Program-made: the position numbers and the translations under genes
The notes under the pieces: generated by a model
Told to the model about the DNA's origin: nothing
The model's database searches: none
Seen by the model: only the letters and a program-made list of their open reading frames with translations
Source of the DNA: Bacillota bacterium
GTDB taxonomy: Bacteria; Bacillota; Sulfobacillia; Symbiobacteriales; Symbiobacteriaceae
DNA length: 64,000 bases
Assembly (NCBI GenBank): GCA_023623185.1
Contig: JAMNXV010000132.1
Span: forward strand, 1-64,000
Reading direction: 5' to 3'
Part shown: positions 1 to 8,565 of the stretch, piece by piece
Numbering within the stretch: position 1 is the first letter of the stretch
Layout: every line of letters begins with the position of its first letter

Positions 1-1
1 G

Positions 2-379
2 GTGGTGGCCAAGGCGCGCAGCGAACTGCACGGGCGCACCCTGGAGAAGGTGGGGGCGGACCGGGTGGTCTACCCCGAGCGGGACATGGGCGCACGCCTG
101 GCGCATTCGCTGCTCACCGGCAGCGAGATCGACTACATCGAGCTCTCGCCCGAGTACACCATCATGGAGATGCTGGCCCCGCCGGCCCTGGCCGGGAAGA
201 CGCTGCGGGAGGCCAACCTGCGGGCCCGGTTCGGCATCTCGGTGCTGGCCCTGAAGTCCGGCGACCACATCAACGCGGCGCCGCTGGCCACCGACGTGAT
301 CAACCCCGGCGACAACCTGGTGCTGCTGGGCAGCAAGGAAGGCGTAAAGCAACTGGAAAGGACGCTGCAGCAGGGATGA
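2..379 (+). CDS. K+ uptake regulator, KtrA/TrkA type (3' end only)
   Basis: This is the end of a gene that begins before the window; the frame is open from the first bases. About 125 residues are visible. The first part (HGRTLEKVGADRVVYPE) is the end of a nucleotide-binding RCK_N fold. Residues about 50-123 form an RCK_C domain (LAGKTLREANLRARFG, then VLLGSKEGVKQLER). In this family such cytosolic proteins form rings that gate Trk/Ktr potassium channels in response to NAD(H) or adenine nucleotides. The membrane subunit would lie upstream, outside the window. The stop codon overlaps the next start (ATGA), so the two genes are probably co-transcribed. Family assignment is firm; KtrA versus TrkA is not resolved. 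Confidence 0.85.
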   Translation: MVAKARSELHGRTLEKVGADRVVYPERDMGARLAHSLLTGSEIDYIELSPEYTIMEMLAPPALAGKTLREANLRARFGISVLALKSGDHINAAPLATDVINPGDNLVLLGSKEGVKQLERTLQQG

Positions 380-1197
380 CGAGAGAGGCAACACCGCTGG
401 GCCCGAGGCACACGCTGGTCAGGCAGGCCCGCGCGCTCGCCCGGGAGCGGCGGGCGCGGGAGGAAACCGGCCTCGCGCACATGGAGGGCGTGCGGCTGGT
501 GGAGGAGGCCCTGGCCGCGGGCGTGGACGTTCGCTACCTGCTCTACACCCCCGAACTGGCGGAGCGGGAGCGGGGCGCGGCCCTGCTGCGCGCCGCCGCG
601 GCCGCGGGTGTACCGCTTCATCCGGTGACGCCGGAGGCGCTGGAGCGGGCGGCGGACACCCGTACCCCGCAGGGGGTGGTGGGCGTGTTCCGGCCCCGGC
701 CCCGCAGCCTGGATGACCTGGGGCCAGGTCTGGTGCTGGTGCTGGACGGCCTGCAGGATCCGGGAAACCTGGGCACCGTGATCCGCTCGCTGGAGGCGAT
801 GGGCGGCGGCGGCGCCGCGGTCGCCGGCGGCGTGGACGCGTACAACCCCAAGGTGGTGCGCGGCGCGATGGGTTCCCTTTTCCGGCTGCCGGTCCTGAAG
901 CTGCCCCTGGCCGAGGCCCTGGCGGGCCTGCGTGCCGCCGGCCGCCGCATCTACGTGGCCGACGCGGGCGGCGATCTCGCCCCATGGGCGGTGGACCTGG
1001 CCAGGGGCGCTGCGGTGGTGGTGGGCAGCGAGGCCGCCGGCCCCTCGCCGGAGGCCCGCGCACAGGCGGACGGCGTGATCTCCATCCCGATGGCCGGCCC
1101 CACCGAGTCGCTCAACGCCGGCGTGGCCGCCTCGCTGCTCGCGTACGAGGCCATGCGGCAGCAGACCGCAGGGCCGTCGCCCACCTCGTCCCGCTGA
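376..1197 (+). CDS. TrmH/SpoU-family rRNA 2'-O-methyltransferase
   Basis: A 273-residue SPOUT methyltransferase. The N-terminal third is a substrate-binding domain (ARALARERRAREETG, HMEGVRLVEEAL) as in RlmB/TsnR-like enzymes. The knotted C-terminal domain carries the three SpoU motifs: NLGTVIRSLEAMG (about residue 130), VVGSEAAGPS (about 215) and IPMAGPTESLNAGVAAS (about 238). Family members transfer a methyl group from SAM to a ribose 2'-OH in rRNA or tRNA. Motif 2 reads SEAAG where many relatives have NEGxG. In many Firmicutes such a gene lies just before a T-box and pheS; here pheST is about 7.5 kb downstream with an envelope operon in between. The target nucleotide cannot be deduced. Confidence 0.88.
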   Translation: MTREATPLGPRHTLVRQARALARERRAREETGLAHMEGVRLVEEALAAGVDVRYLLYTPELAERERGAALLRAAAAAGVPLHPVTPEALERAADTRTPQGVVGVFRPRPRSLDDLGPGLVLVLDGLQDPGNLGTVIRSLEAMGGGGAAVAGGVDAYNPKVVRGAMGSLFRLPVLKLPLAEALAGLRAAGRRIYVADAGGDLAPWAVDLARGAAVVVGSEAAGPSPEARAQADGVISIPMAGPTESLNAGVAASLLAYEAMRQQTAGPSPTSSR

Positions 1198-1292
1198 CGC
1201 CCGCCTCGTCCCGCTGACCGGGAGGCAGGGAAAAATGAAACACTCTCGTAAAATACTTAGGACAGCCCGCGCGCTGGGGGTGACAGAGCGCC

Positions 1293-2423
1293 ATGACGAA
1301 GAACATGCCCAACATCCTGCTTGCTGCCATGGCCCTGGACCTGGGCGGGGCAGAGACCCATGTGATCAGCCTCGCGCGCGAGCTGCACCGGCGGGGGCAC
1401 CGCGTGGTGGTGGCCTCGGCCGGCGGCCGCATGGTGCCCATGCTCGAGGCGCGCGGCATCCCGCATATCGTCGTTCCCATGGCCAGCCGCAACCCGCTGG
1501 CCATGGCCCGCGCCTGGTGGCGGCTGCGCTGGCTGGTGGCCGAGTATGACATCGGGCTGGTGCACGCCCACGCCCGCATTCCGGCGTGGCTCTGCTCGCT
1601 GGCCCTGCGGGGCCGGCCCATCCCACTGGTCACCACCTACCACGGCACGTACAACGCCGGCTTCCCGTGGAAGTACCTGACCACTTTCGGCCGGCGGGCC
1701 ATCGCCGTGAGCGAAGACGTGCGCCGCCACCTGGAGGGCCCGCTGGGGGCGCCGCCGGACATCATCAGGGTCATTCCCAACGGATTTGAGACCGGCGAGT
1801 TCCGGCCGGGGCTCGACATCGAACCGCTCCTGGCCGAGCTGGGAACCGACCGCACGGGGCCCCACGTGGTGCACGCCAGCCGGCTCACCGACGAGTTCGC
1901 CGACACGGCTGTGGCCCTGCTGCAGGCCCTGCCCCGGCTGCAGGAGCAGTTTCCGTCCATCCGGCTCTGGATCCTGGGCGATGGCAACCGGTTTGCGGAG
2001 GTGGCGCGCCTCGCCGACGAGGTCAACCGCAGCCTGGGCCGCGAGGCCGCCCGGGCCGTGGGCCACCGCCTGGATGTGGCCGCCTTCTTCAACCTCGCCG
2101 ACTGCGTGGTGGCCGTGGCGCGCACCGCCACCGAGGCGATGCTCTGCGAGCGCCCGGTGATTATCGCCGGCGAGGGGGGCTACCGGGGCATCCTCACCCC
2201 CGAGCGGATTCCGCTGTACGCCGGGGCCAACTTCACCGCCCGCGAGGGCGGCACACCCCTGAACCCGGCGGTGCTGGCGTCCGACATCGCCGGCCTGCTG
2301 GCTCCCGGGAAAGAAGCCGAACGGGAGCGCCTGGGGCGCGCCGGGCGGGAGTTCGTGGTGGCCAGCCTTTCCATTGAATCTGTGACCGCGCGCATTCTCG
2401 ACGTCTACGCGGAGGTGCTCTGA
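1293..2423 (+). CDS. GT4-like glycosyltransferase
   Basis: A 376-residue GT-B-fold glycosyltransferase. The N-terminal lobe opens with MALDLGGAETHVISLAREL, the usual acceptor-side motif of GT4 enzymes, and continues with VHAHARIPAWLCSLA and VTTYHGTY. The linker VIPNGFETGEFRP is also typical. The C-terminal lobe is less canonical: the E-x7-E nucleotide-sugar site is replaced by ATEAMLCERPVIIAGEGG. It starts at the ATG preceded by GGGGGTGA, and its stop overlaps the next start by one base (TGATG). It is the first gene of an overlapping envelope operon reaching csaB, so a role in a cell-wall or surface polymer is inferred. Sugar and acceptor are unknown. Confidence 0.82.
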   Translation: MTKNMPNILLAAMALDLGGAETHVISLARELHRRGHRVVVASAGGRMVPMLEARGIPHIVVPMASRNPLAMARAWWRLRWLVAEYDIGLVHAHARIPAWLCSLALRGRPIPLVTTYHGTYNAGFPWKYLTTFGRRAIAVSEDVRRHLEGPLGAPPDIIRVIPNGFETGEFRPGLDIEPLLAELGTDRTGPHVVHASRLTDEFADTAVALLQALPRLQEQFPSIRLWILGDGNRFAEVARLADEVNRSLGREAARAVGHRLDVAAFFNLADCVVAVARTATEAMLCERPVIIAGEGGYRGILTPERIPLYAGANFTAREGGTPLNPAVLASDIAGLLAPGKEAERERLGRAGREFVVASLSIESVTARILDVYAEVL

Positions 2424-2923
2424 TGAAGCTGATCGACAACAAGGGCCGGCTCTTCGGCAAGATCAACCTGCTGGATCTGGTGGTGCTGCTGGCCGTCCTG
2501 GCCGTCGCGGGGCGGTTCGCCTACGGGAAGCTGTCGGGTCCTGCCGCGGCGCCCACCGGGCAGGACCAGGTGATCGAGATGACCTTCCGGCTGCCGGCCG
2601 TCACCCAGTGGACGGTCGACGCGATTCAGGTGGGCGACGAGGTGTACGACAGCAAGTCGAACACCCGGATGGGCAAGATCGTCGAGACCTGGACGGAACC
2701 GGCCGTGGTGGTGCGCGAGATGCCCGACGGCATCGTCCCCCACGTCTCCGACACCCACTTTGACCTGTACGTGACGGTGCGCGGACCCGCCCGGGTCTCG
2801 CCCAACGGCATCACCATGAGCGGGATCGAGGTGAAGGTGGGGCGCACCAACCAGTACAAGAGCGCCTACTGGGCAGGATCCGGCACGACGGTCGCCTTCA
2901 ACCTCACTCCGCCCGAGCGCTAG
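2423..2923 (+). CDS. DUF4330-type membrane-anchored protein
   Basis: A 166-residue protein with a short cytosolic N-terminus (MKLIDNKGRLFGKIN), one transmembrane segment (residues about 16-33, LLDLVVLLAVLAVAGRFAYG) and an extracytoplasmic domain of about 125 residues rich in beta-type sequence. The opening MKLIDxKGRLFGKINLLD is the hallmark of the DUF4330 family, which I recognise but whose function is not established. It lies inside a glycosyltransferase/O-antigen-ligase/MurJ/CsaB operon, overlapping the upstream gene by one base and 12 bases before the next. Context suggests an accessory role in surface-polymer assembly or export. That is inference. Confidence 0.75.
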   Translation: MKLIDNKGRLFGKINLLDLVVLLAVLAVAGRFAYGKLSGPAAAPTGQDQVIEMTFRLPAVTQWTVDAIQVGDEVYDSKSNTRMGKIVETWTEPAVVVREMPDGIVPHVSDTHFDLYVTVRGPARVSPNGITMSGIEVKVGRTNQYKSAYWAGSGTTVAFNLTPPER

Positions 2924-2935
2924 GGGGCCGGGCGT

Positions 2936-4558
2936 ATGGTTCGGTCACCCCTTTTGGACGTCTGGGAGACAAGCCTGATCGGGCGCCTGGCCGCCTGGTT
3001 CCTGGCGGTGTGGGAGGACAGCCTGCTGGGGCGCGCCCTCTCCCGACTCGGCGCCTTCGGCGCGCGCGTCTTCGCCGGGTCGGTGATCGGCCGCCTCTGG
3101 TTCTCCGACTGGCCGCAGGCGGAGGACGCCGGCGGGCTGACAGGCCGCGCCCTCAGGGGGCTCGGCCGCCTGGGTGAGGCCCTGGGCCGGGCCGTGGGGC
3201 CGTGGCTCCGGGGCCTGTGGGAGAGCAGCGCGGTGGTCGCCCTCGGCCGGCAGGTCGTCCGGGCGGTGGGCGGCCTCCTGGCCGGCAGCCACCTGTGGCG
3301 GCTGTTCTGGGGCTACAAGGACGATGTCGCGCTCGCGCCGGCTGAGGCGCAGGAGAGGCCCACCTCGCCGGTGGTCTACCTGCTGGGGCTGCTGCTGGGC
3401 CTGCTGCCGCTGGTGCCCCACACCATGTCGGGCCTCTCCACCGCCGCGATGGTCGTGGGCGTGTGGTCGCTGGCCGGCCTCGCGCTGCTCCTCCGGTTCG
3501 CCCGGGGCGACTTCCGCTGGCAGGCGCCGTCGGCTTTGCTGCCGCTGGTCCTCCTGCTCCTGGTGGTGGCCGCGGCGGCCGTGCAGTCGCTGGCCCCGGG
3601 CGCCAGCCTGCTGAACCTCGTCATCTGGCTCACGGCCGGACTGCTCTTCTGGCTGGTCGCCGACCAGGTGCGCACCTCCCGGGATGCGGCGGCGCTCCTG
3701 GGGCCGGTGCTCGCCGGCGCCATGCTCATGACCCTGTGGGCGGTGTACCAGGTGATCAACCCGCCGGAGATCGAGGAGTCGTGGGTCGACCCCGAGCAGG
3801 CGGGCGAGGTGATCCGCGTCTTCGCCAGCATGGGCAACCCCAACTACCTGGCCGAGTACATGACCCTCTTCCTGCCGCCGGCCATCGGCCTGTGGCTGCA
3901 GAATCCCCGCCGGCAGCTGCCCCTGGCCCTGCCTGTGGCGATGATGCTGCTGGCCCTGCTGCTCACCGGCTCCCGCGGCGGCTGGCTGGCGACGGCCGGC
4001 GCACTGGGCCTCTTTGTACTGGTGCGCTTCCGGCGCTGGACCGTCTTCCTGCTCTTCGGCGGGCTGGCCCTGCTGCTGTTGGCGCCTGACGCCATCCTGA
4101 TGCGGCTGCTCTCCGCCTTCTCGCTGGAGGACACGTCCAACCTGTACCGGGTGAACATCTGGATCGGCGTGCTGGCGATGCTGCGCAAGCACTGGGTGCT
4201 GGGGGTCGGGGCGGGGGCCGAGGCCTTCGCCAAGGGCTACCAAGAGTTCATGCTGGCCGGGGCGCGGGCGGCCCACGCCCACAACGTGCCGCTGCAGATC
4301 TTCGCGGAGATGGGCGTACTGGGGCTCATCGCCGTGGTGTGGGCGCTCCTGGCCGCGGTGCGCCGCCCCTTCGTCGTGGGCGCGGACCGCCGCAGCAGCT
4401 ATCTCCTGGCGGCGGTGCCCTGCGCCATGACCGGCCTCCTGGTGCACGGCCTGGTCGACTACGTGTGGTACAATCCTAAGATACTGTTCGCCTTCTGGGC
4501 CCTGGCCGGCCTGGGCGCCGGCCTTGCCCTGGGCCATAGAGAGGAAAGAGCAAGTTGA
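2936..4558 (+). CDS. O-antigen ligase/polymerase-like membrane protein
   Basis: A 540-residue polytopic membrane protein. Residues about 1-150 are an unusual, mostly non-membrane extension built from repeats of the form W-E-x-S-[LV]-[LI]-G-R (WETSLIGRLAAWF, WEDSLLGRALSRL, AGSVIGRLWF, WESSAVVALGRQ). From about 155 on there are roughly ten hydrophobic segments with the Wzy_C/O-antigen ligase signature region: NPNYLAEYMTLFLP, LLTGSRGGWLAT, then a long extracytoplasmic loop with a His pair (RAAHAHNVPLQIFAEMG). Relatives ligate or polymerise lipid-linked glycans at the outer face of the membrane. In a Gram-positive context this may attach or extend a secondary wall polymer. Its stop overlaps the next gene's TTG start by four bases. 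Confidence 0.8.
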   Translation: MVRSPLLDVWETSLIGRLAAWFLAVWEDSLLGRALSRLGAFGARVFAGSVIGRLWFSDWPQAEDAGGLTGRALRGLGRLGEALGRAVGPWLRGLWESSAVVALGRQVVRAVGGLLAGSHLWRLFWGYKDDVALAPAEAQERPTSPVVYLLGLLLGLLPLVPHTMSGLSTAAMVVGVWSLAGLALLLRFARGDFRWQAPSALLPLVLLLLVVAAAAVQSLAPGASLLNLVIWLTAGLLFWLVADQVRTSRDAAALLGPVLAGAMLMTLWAVYQVINPPEIEESWVDPEQAGEVIRVFASMGNPNYLAEYMTLFLPPAIGLWLQNPRRQLPLALPVAMMLLALLLTGSRGGWLATAGALGLFVLVRFRRWTVFLLFGGLALLLLAPDAILMRLLSAFSLEDTSNLYRVNIWIGVLAMLRKHWVLGVGAGAEAFAKGYQEFMLAGARAAHAHNVPLQIFAEMGVLGLIAVVWALLAAVRRPFVVGADRRSSYLLAAVPCAMTGLLVHGLVDYVWYNPKILFAFWALAGLGAGLALGHREERAS

Positions 4559-5640
4559 CGGACGCAAACACAGGCCTGCCCCGGGTGCTGCACGTGTGCA
4601 GCGACACCAACATCGGCGGCGCGGGCCGATACGTGCTCACCCTGCTGACCCAGCCCCTCATCGCAGAGCGGTACGCGGTGGCGGCAGCCTGCCCCGAGGG
4701 GGCCCTGGCTGCCGCCCTGCGGCGCGCAGGCGTGCAGGTCTTTCTCTACCCCGGCGCCGACCGCTCGCTCTCCTGGTCCGGGCTCTGGCACCTGCTGGGG
4801 CTGATCCGGCGCTGGCGCCCGCACATCGTGCATACCCACGGCGCGCTCTCCGGGCGCATCGCCGCCCGGCTGGCCGGCGCCCGGGTCGTCTACACGAAGC
4901 ACGGGCTGGCCGCGGCGGTGGAGGCGTCGGTGCAGGTGCGCAGCCCGGGGGGCTGGCTCCGCCGGCAGGCCGTCCGCCGCTTCGCCGACCGCATCGTGGC
5001 GGTGTCGGCCGCGGTGCGGGATGCCCTGATCGCGCAGGGGGCCGATCCCGGCGTGGTGCGGGTGATCCCCGGCGGCGTCGACCTGCGGGCGTATGCGGAG
5101 CTGCCGCCGCCGGTGCCGGGGGTGGTGGGCGCGCTGGGGCGGCTGGAGCGGGAGAAGGGCTTCGACGTGCTCCTGGACGCCATGGCGGAGCTGAGGGGCG
5201 AGGCCCGCCTGATCCTGGGCGGCGACGGCTCCCAGCGGCAGGCGCTCGCGGCACGGGTGCAGGCAGAGGAGCTGCCGGTGGAGCTTACCGGCTTCGTGGC
5301 CGACGTGCCCGCGTTCCTGGGGCGCACCGGCGTGTTCGTCCTGCCGTCCCGGTCGGAGGGGCTGGGCCTGGTGGCCGTGGAGGCGATGGCGGCCGGGCGG
5401 CCGGTGGTCGCCTCCTGCACCGGCGGCCTGCCTGAGGTGGTGGTGGACGGCGAGACGGGGCTGCTGGTGGAGCCGGAGGACCCGGTGGCGCTGGCACGGG
5501 CGATCCGGATGCTGCTGGCCGACCCGGACCGGGCCGCCCGCATGGGCGCGGCCGGGCGCCAGCGGGTGCGGGAGCGGTTCAGCGCCGAACGGATGGCGCG
5601 CGAGACCGCCGCCCTCTACGAGGAGCTGATGGCCCCATGA
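4555..5640 (+). CDS. GT4-family glycosyltransferase
   Basis: A 361-residue GT-B enzyme with textbook GT4 features: acceptor motif NIGGAGRYVLTLL near the N-terminus, HTHGALSGRIAARLAG and YTKHG in the first lobe, the linker VIPGGVDLRAYAE, and nucleotide-sugar motifs GRLEREKGFDVLLDA and LPSRSEGLGLVAVEAMAAG (the E-x7-E region) in the second. The TTG start sits four bases inside the upstream gene and is preceded by GAGGAAAGAG. The stop overlaps the ATG of murJ (ATGA), so translation is probably coupled. Likely adds a hexose-type sugar to a lipid-linked wall or surface glycan; the exact sugar is not deducible. Confidence 0.88.
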   Translation: MTDANTGLPRVLHVCSDTNIGGAGRYVLTLLTQPLIAERYAVAAACPEGALAAALRRAGVQVFLYPGADRSLSWSGLWHLLGLIRRWRPHIVHTHGALSGRIAARLAGARVVYTKHGLAAAVEASVQVRSPGGWLRRQAVRRFADRIVAVSAAVRDALIAQGADPGVVRVIPGGVDLRAYAELPPPVPGVVGALGRLEREKGFDVLLDAMAELRGEARLILGGDGSQRQALAARVQAEELPVELTGFVADVPAFLGRTGVFVLPSRSEGLGLVAVEAMAAGRPVVASCTGGLPEVVVDGETGLLVEPEDPVALARAIRMLLADPDRAARMGAAGRQRVRERFSAERMARETAALYEELMAP

Positions 5641-7205
5641 CGGCCGGAAGCGCCCGCACGCTGGTGAAGGCGGCGACCATCATCTCGGGCGCCGCCGCCC
5701 TGAGCCGCATCCTCGGCTACGTGCGCGAGATGCTCCTGGCCGCCCGGTTCGGCGCGACCTACACCACCGACGCCTACCTGACCGCGCACGACCTCCCGTA
5801 CTCCCTCTTTCTCACCGTCAGCGCCGGGCTGGTGATGGTCTTCATCCCCGTCTACCGCGAGGTGGTGCAGCGGCAGGGCGAGCGCGCCGCGGGGCGGCTG
5901 GTCGTCACCGTGACGAACCTGACCCTGCTGGTGGCCCTGGCCCTGCTGATCGCAGGCTGGGCCCTGGCCCCGTGGTTCGTGCCGCTGCTCGTGCCCCACT
6001 TCCCCGAGCACGCCCACGCCCTCACGATCTCGCTCACCCGCACCATGCTGCCGATGCTGCTCTTCATGGGGCTCGGCGGCGTGGCCACGGCGGTGCTCAA
6101 CGCCAACCACCGCTTCACGGCGCCGGCGTTCGTCGGCCTGGTGAACAACCTGCCGGTGGTGCTGGTCCTGATGGTGGTCTCCCAGGCGGCACAGATCCGC
6201 TGGGTGGCCTGGGCGGTGGTGGCGGGGGCGGCGGCAGGGGCCCTCATGCTGCTCCCCGGCCTCCGGGGGCTGGGCCTCAACTGGCGCCCGTCCATCGACT
6301 GGCGGGATCCCGGTCTCGCCAAGGTGGGCCGGCTCATCGTGCCGGTGCTGGTTACCACGGGGATCATCCAGGTTCAGGATTTCTTCGACCGCTTTCTGGC
6401 CTCGGGCCTTGCGGAGGGGTCGATCTCGGCCCTGAACTACGCGGTGAAGGTGAACTCGCTGCCCTACGGGGTCGTCGGCGCGGCCATCGCCACCGTGCTC
6501 TACCCGACGCTGGCGTCCCAGGCCGCCGGCCGGCAGGCCGACGACCTGCGCGAGACCCTCTCCCGGGGCCTGCGCATGCTCAGCTTCGTGCTGCTGCCGA
6601 TGGCGGTGGGACTCTGGGTCTTCCGGGAGCCCATCGTACAGCTCATGTTCCAGCGGGGCGCCTTCGACCCCGCGGCCACGCGGGCCACCGCCTATGCCCT
6701 GCTCTTCTACGCGCCGGGCATCCTGCTCTTCGGCTGGCAGGACTTCCTGAACAGGTGCTTCTGGGCCCTTCAGGACACCCGCACGCCCATGTGGGCGGCG
6801 GCCGGGCTGGTGGCCTTCGGCCTCATCTTCAAGCTGGCGCTGCTCCAGCCGCTGGCCCACGGGGGCCTGGCCCTGGGGCAGACGCTGGCCACGCTGGTTT
6901 CCGTGGGGTACCTGCTCTGGCGGCTGCGGGCCCGGCTCACCTTCATCGGAGGGCGGGAGATTCTGCGCAGCCTGGGCGTGAACCTGTTCACCTCTGCCGC
7001 CGGCGGGCTCGCCGGGCTGGCGGCCTTCCGGCTCATCGCCAACTGGGCTGCGGGCGACGGGCTGATCGCACAGGTCCTGCGGCTCTTCCCCGCCCTGGGC
7101 GTGGTGGTGGTCGTTCACGTGGCCCTCGCCCTGCTGCTGGGCAACCGGGAGGGGACAGAGGTGGTGTCACGGGCATACCAGCGGCTTGCGAGGCGAAGGG
7201 CATGA
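5637..7205 (+). CDS. murJ: Lipid II flippase MurJ (MviN family)
   Basis: A 522-residue protein with about 14 hydrophobic segments and the MurJ/MviN signature near the N-terminus (AALSRILGYVREMLLAARFGA) followed by TDAYLTAHDLPYSLF. Conserved charged residues within early segments and the motif QVQDFFDRFLAS in segment 7 fit the family. MurJ flips lipid II, or related lipid-linked wall precursors, across the membrane. It overlaps the preceding glycosyltransferase by four bases and lies 24 bases before csaB. With glycosyltransferases and an O-antigen-ligase-like gene upstream, this copy may serve a secondary polymer rather than, or as well as, peptidoglycan. That specialisation is inference. Confidence 0.9.
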   Translation: MTAGSARTLVKAATIISGAAALSRILGYVREMLLAARFGATYTTDAYLTAHDLPYSLFLTVSAGLVMVFIPVYREVVQRQGERAAGRLVVTVTNLTLLVALALLIAGWALAPWFVPLLVPHFPEHAHALTISLTRTMLPMLLFMGLGGVATAVLNANHRFTAPAFVGLVNNLPVVLVLMVVSQAAQIRWVAWAVVAGAAAGALMLLPGLRGLGLNWRPSIDWRDPGLAKVGRLIVPVLVTTGIIQVQDFFDRFLASGLAEGSISALNYAVKVNSLPYGVVGAAIATVLYPTLASQAAGRQADDLRETLSRGLRMLSFVLLPMAVGLWVFREPIVQLMFQRGAFDPAATRATAYALLFYAPGILLFGWQDFLNRCFWALQDTRTPMWAAAGLVAFGLIFKLALLQPLAHGGLALGQTLATLVSVGYLLWRLRARLTFIGGREILRSLGVNLFTSAAGGLAGLAAFRLIANWAAGDGLIAQVLRLFPALGVVVVVHVALALLLGNREGTEVVSRAYQRLARRRA

Positions 7206-7229
7206 ACAGGGCGGAAAGGAGGTGTCACC

Positions 7230-8327
7230 GTGGCTGAGATCCTGATCGCCGGGTACTACGGCTTCCACAACGCCGGCGACGAGGCGATGCTGGCGGGCCT
7301 GCGGCGCGCCATCCGGGAGCTGCGGCCCGATGTGACCTTCACCGCCATCTCGGGCACGGCGTCGCAGACCCGCAACCTGCACGGCATCCGCGCCGTCAGC
7401 CGCAGCGACCTGCGGGCGATCTGGGAGGCCATCGGCCGCGCGGACCTGGTGATGTTCGGCGGCGGTAGCCTGCTGCAGGACGTGACCAGCAGCCGCTCGC
7501 TCATCTACTACCTCGGCCTGGCGACCATGGCATGGCTCAGGCGCAAGCCGGTGATGTTCTGCGCGCAGGGCATCGGCCCCGTCACGCGCCCCCTGGGCCG
7601 GGCGATGGTGCCCCTCATCGTGAACCGCGCCGCTCTGATCACCGCCCGCGATCCCGAGGCGGCCGAGACGTTCCGGAGGCTGGGCGTCACGAGGCCCCCG
7701 GTCACGGTGACCGCCGACGCGGCCCTGGTGCTGGGGCCCGCGGACCGCGAGACCGGCGAGGCGCTGCTCCGGCAGGCCGGGGTGGAGCTGGACCGCCCGC
7801 TGATCGGCGTCTCCGTGCGCCCCTGGAAGCCGGGGCCGGAGCCAATGGAGCCCCGCCTGGCGGAGGCCCTGGACAAGCTCGCGCGCGAGGCCGGCGCGCG
7901 GGTGGTCTTCATCCCCATGCAGCAGCCGAAGGACGTCGATGCCAGCCGGGCCGTGACCGCGCACATGCGCGAGCCGGCGGTCGTGCTGAACGGCGCGCAC
8001 ACCTACGAGGACCTGCGGGCCGTGATCGCCCGGTGCGACCTGGTGGTCGGACTGCGCTACCACTCGCTGGTCTTCGCGGCGATGAGCGGCGTGCCGCTGG
8101 TGGGTCTTTCCTACGATCCGAAGAACGACGCTTTCCTGCGCCAGATCGGCATGGAGGCCGCGGGCAGCACCGAGAGGCTGGATCCGGCCGCGGTGGTGGC
8201 GGCGGGCCGGCGGGCGCTCGCGGAAGCGCCGGCCGTCCGCGCCGACCTGCTGCGCCAGATGGACCGGCTGGTTCCGCTGGCCAGGCTGAACGCCGAACTG
8301 GCGGTGGAGCTCCTGCAGGGCCGCTGA
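7230..8327 (+). CDS. csaB: Polysaccharide pyruvyl transferase CsaB
   Basis: A 365-residue protein. The N-terminal segment ILIAGYYGFHNAGDEAML and the later MFGGGSLLQDVTSSRSL are characteristic of CsaB. The C-terminal lobe has LRYHSLVFAAMSGVPLVGLSYDPK, the polysaccharide pyruvyl transferase signature with its conserved RxHS-type region. CsaB adds ketal-linked pyruvate to a secondary cell-wall polymer, the modification bound by SLH domains of S-layer and surface proteins. The GTG start follows AGGAGGTG. It ends the envelope operon and implies the organism anchors SLH proteins; none is encoded in this window. Subfamily assignment is confident. Confidence 0.9.
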   Translation: MAEILIAGYYGFHNAGDEAMLAGLRRAIRELRPDVTFTAISGTASQTRNLHGIRAVSRSDLRAIWEAIGRADLVMFGGGSLLQDVTSSRSLIYYLGLATMAWLRRKPVMFCAQGIGPVTRPLGRAMVPLIVNRAALITARDPEAAETFRRLGVTRPPVTVTADAALVLGPADRETGEALLRQAGVELDRPLIGVSVRPWKPGPEPMEPRLAEALDKLAREAGARVVFIPMQQPKDVDASRAVTAHMREPAVVLNGAHTYEDLRAVIARCDLVVGLRYHSLVFAAMSGVPLVGLSYDPKNDAFLRQIGMEAAGSTERLDPAAVVAAGRRALAEAPAVRADLLRQMDRLVPLARLNAELAVELLQGR

Positions 8328-8372
8328 GAACGGGGCCCGGCAGGGGCTTTAACGCGGTTATGTGCTGCTGCC

Positions 8373-8401
8373 TTGCTGGAGCAGTGGGGCTGTGGTATAC
8401 T
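8373..8401 (+). promoter_or_regulatory. Sigma-A-type promoter for yqzL-pheST
   Basis: TTGCTG at 8373-8378, a 17-base spacer, and TATACT at 8396-8401 preceded by TGTGG. It lies about 50 bases before yqzL and is the only good promoter seen between csaB and pheS, so yqzL and the T-box probably share this transcript. Confidence 0.6.
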
Positions 8402-8449
8402 TACAGCCATCAGGTAAATGGAACGAGGGTAGAGGGAGGGAGTGGCGGC

Positions 8450-8548
8450 ATGTCCAATTCCGCTACCGCTGAGGTCTTCTGGACCATCTTCTCCAACACC
8501 GGTTCCGTTATCGCCTACCTGCTCTACAAGCGTTTTACCGTTCAATGA
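8450..8548 (+). CDS. YqzL-like small protein
   Basis: A 32-residue ORF starting at ATG after AGAGGGAGGGAG. The core VFWTIFSNTGSVIAYLLYK resembles Bacillus YqzL, a conserved small protein of unknown function whose pattern is W-x-x-F-x-x-T-G-x-x-x-x-Y-L-L-[FY]-K. It sits between a promoter and the Phe T-box, so it would be made from every initiated transcript regardless of tRNA-Phe charging. A real gene is supported by its RBS, by the family pattern and by its position. The function is unknown. Confidence 0.65.
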   Translation: MSNSATAEVFWTIFSNTGSVIAYLLYKRFTVQ

Positions 8549-8565
8549 CGAGTTCGTTGATTCAT

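Noticed and set aside
2945-4567. 540-codon minus-strand frame opposite the O-antigen-ligase-like gene
   Set aside because: Mirror of a real membrane protein; composition (Gln/Arg/His) is that of an antisense shadow.
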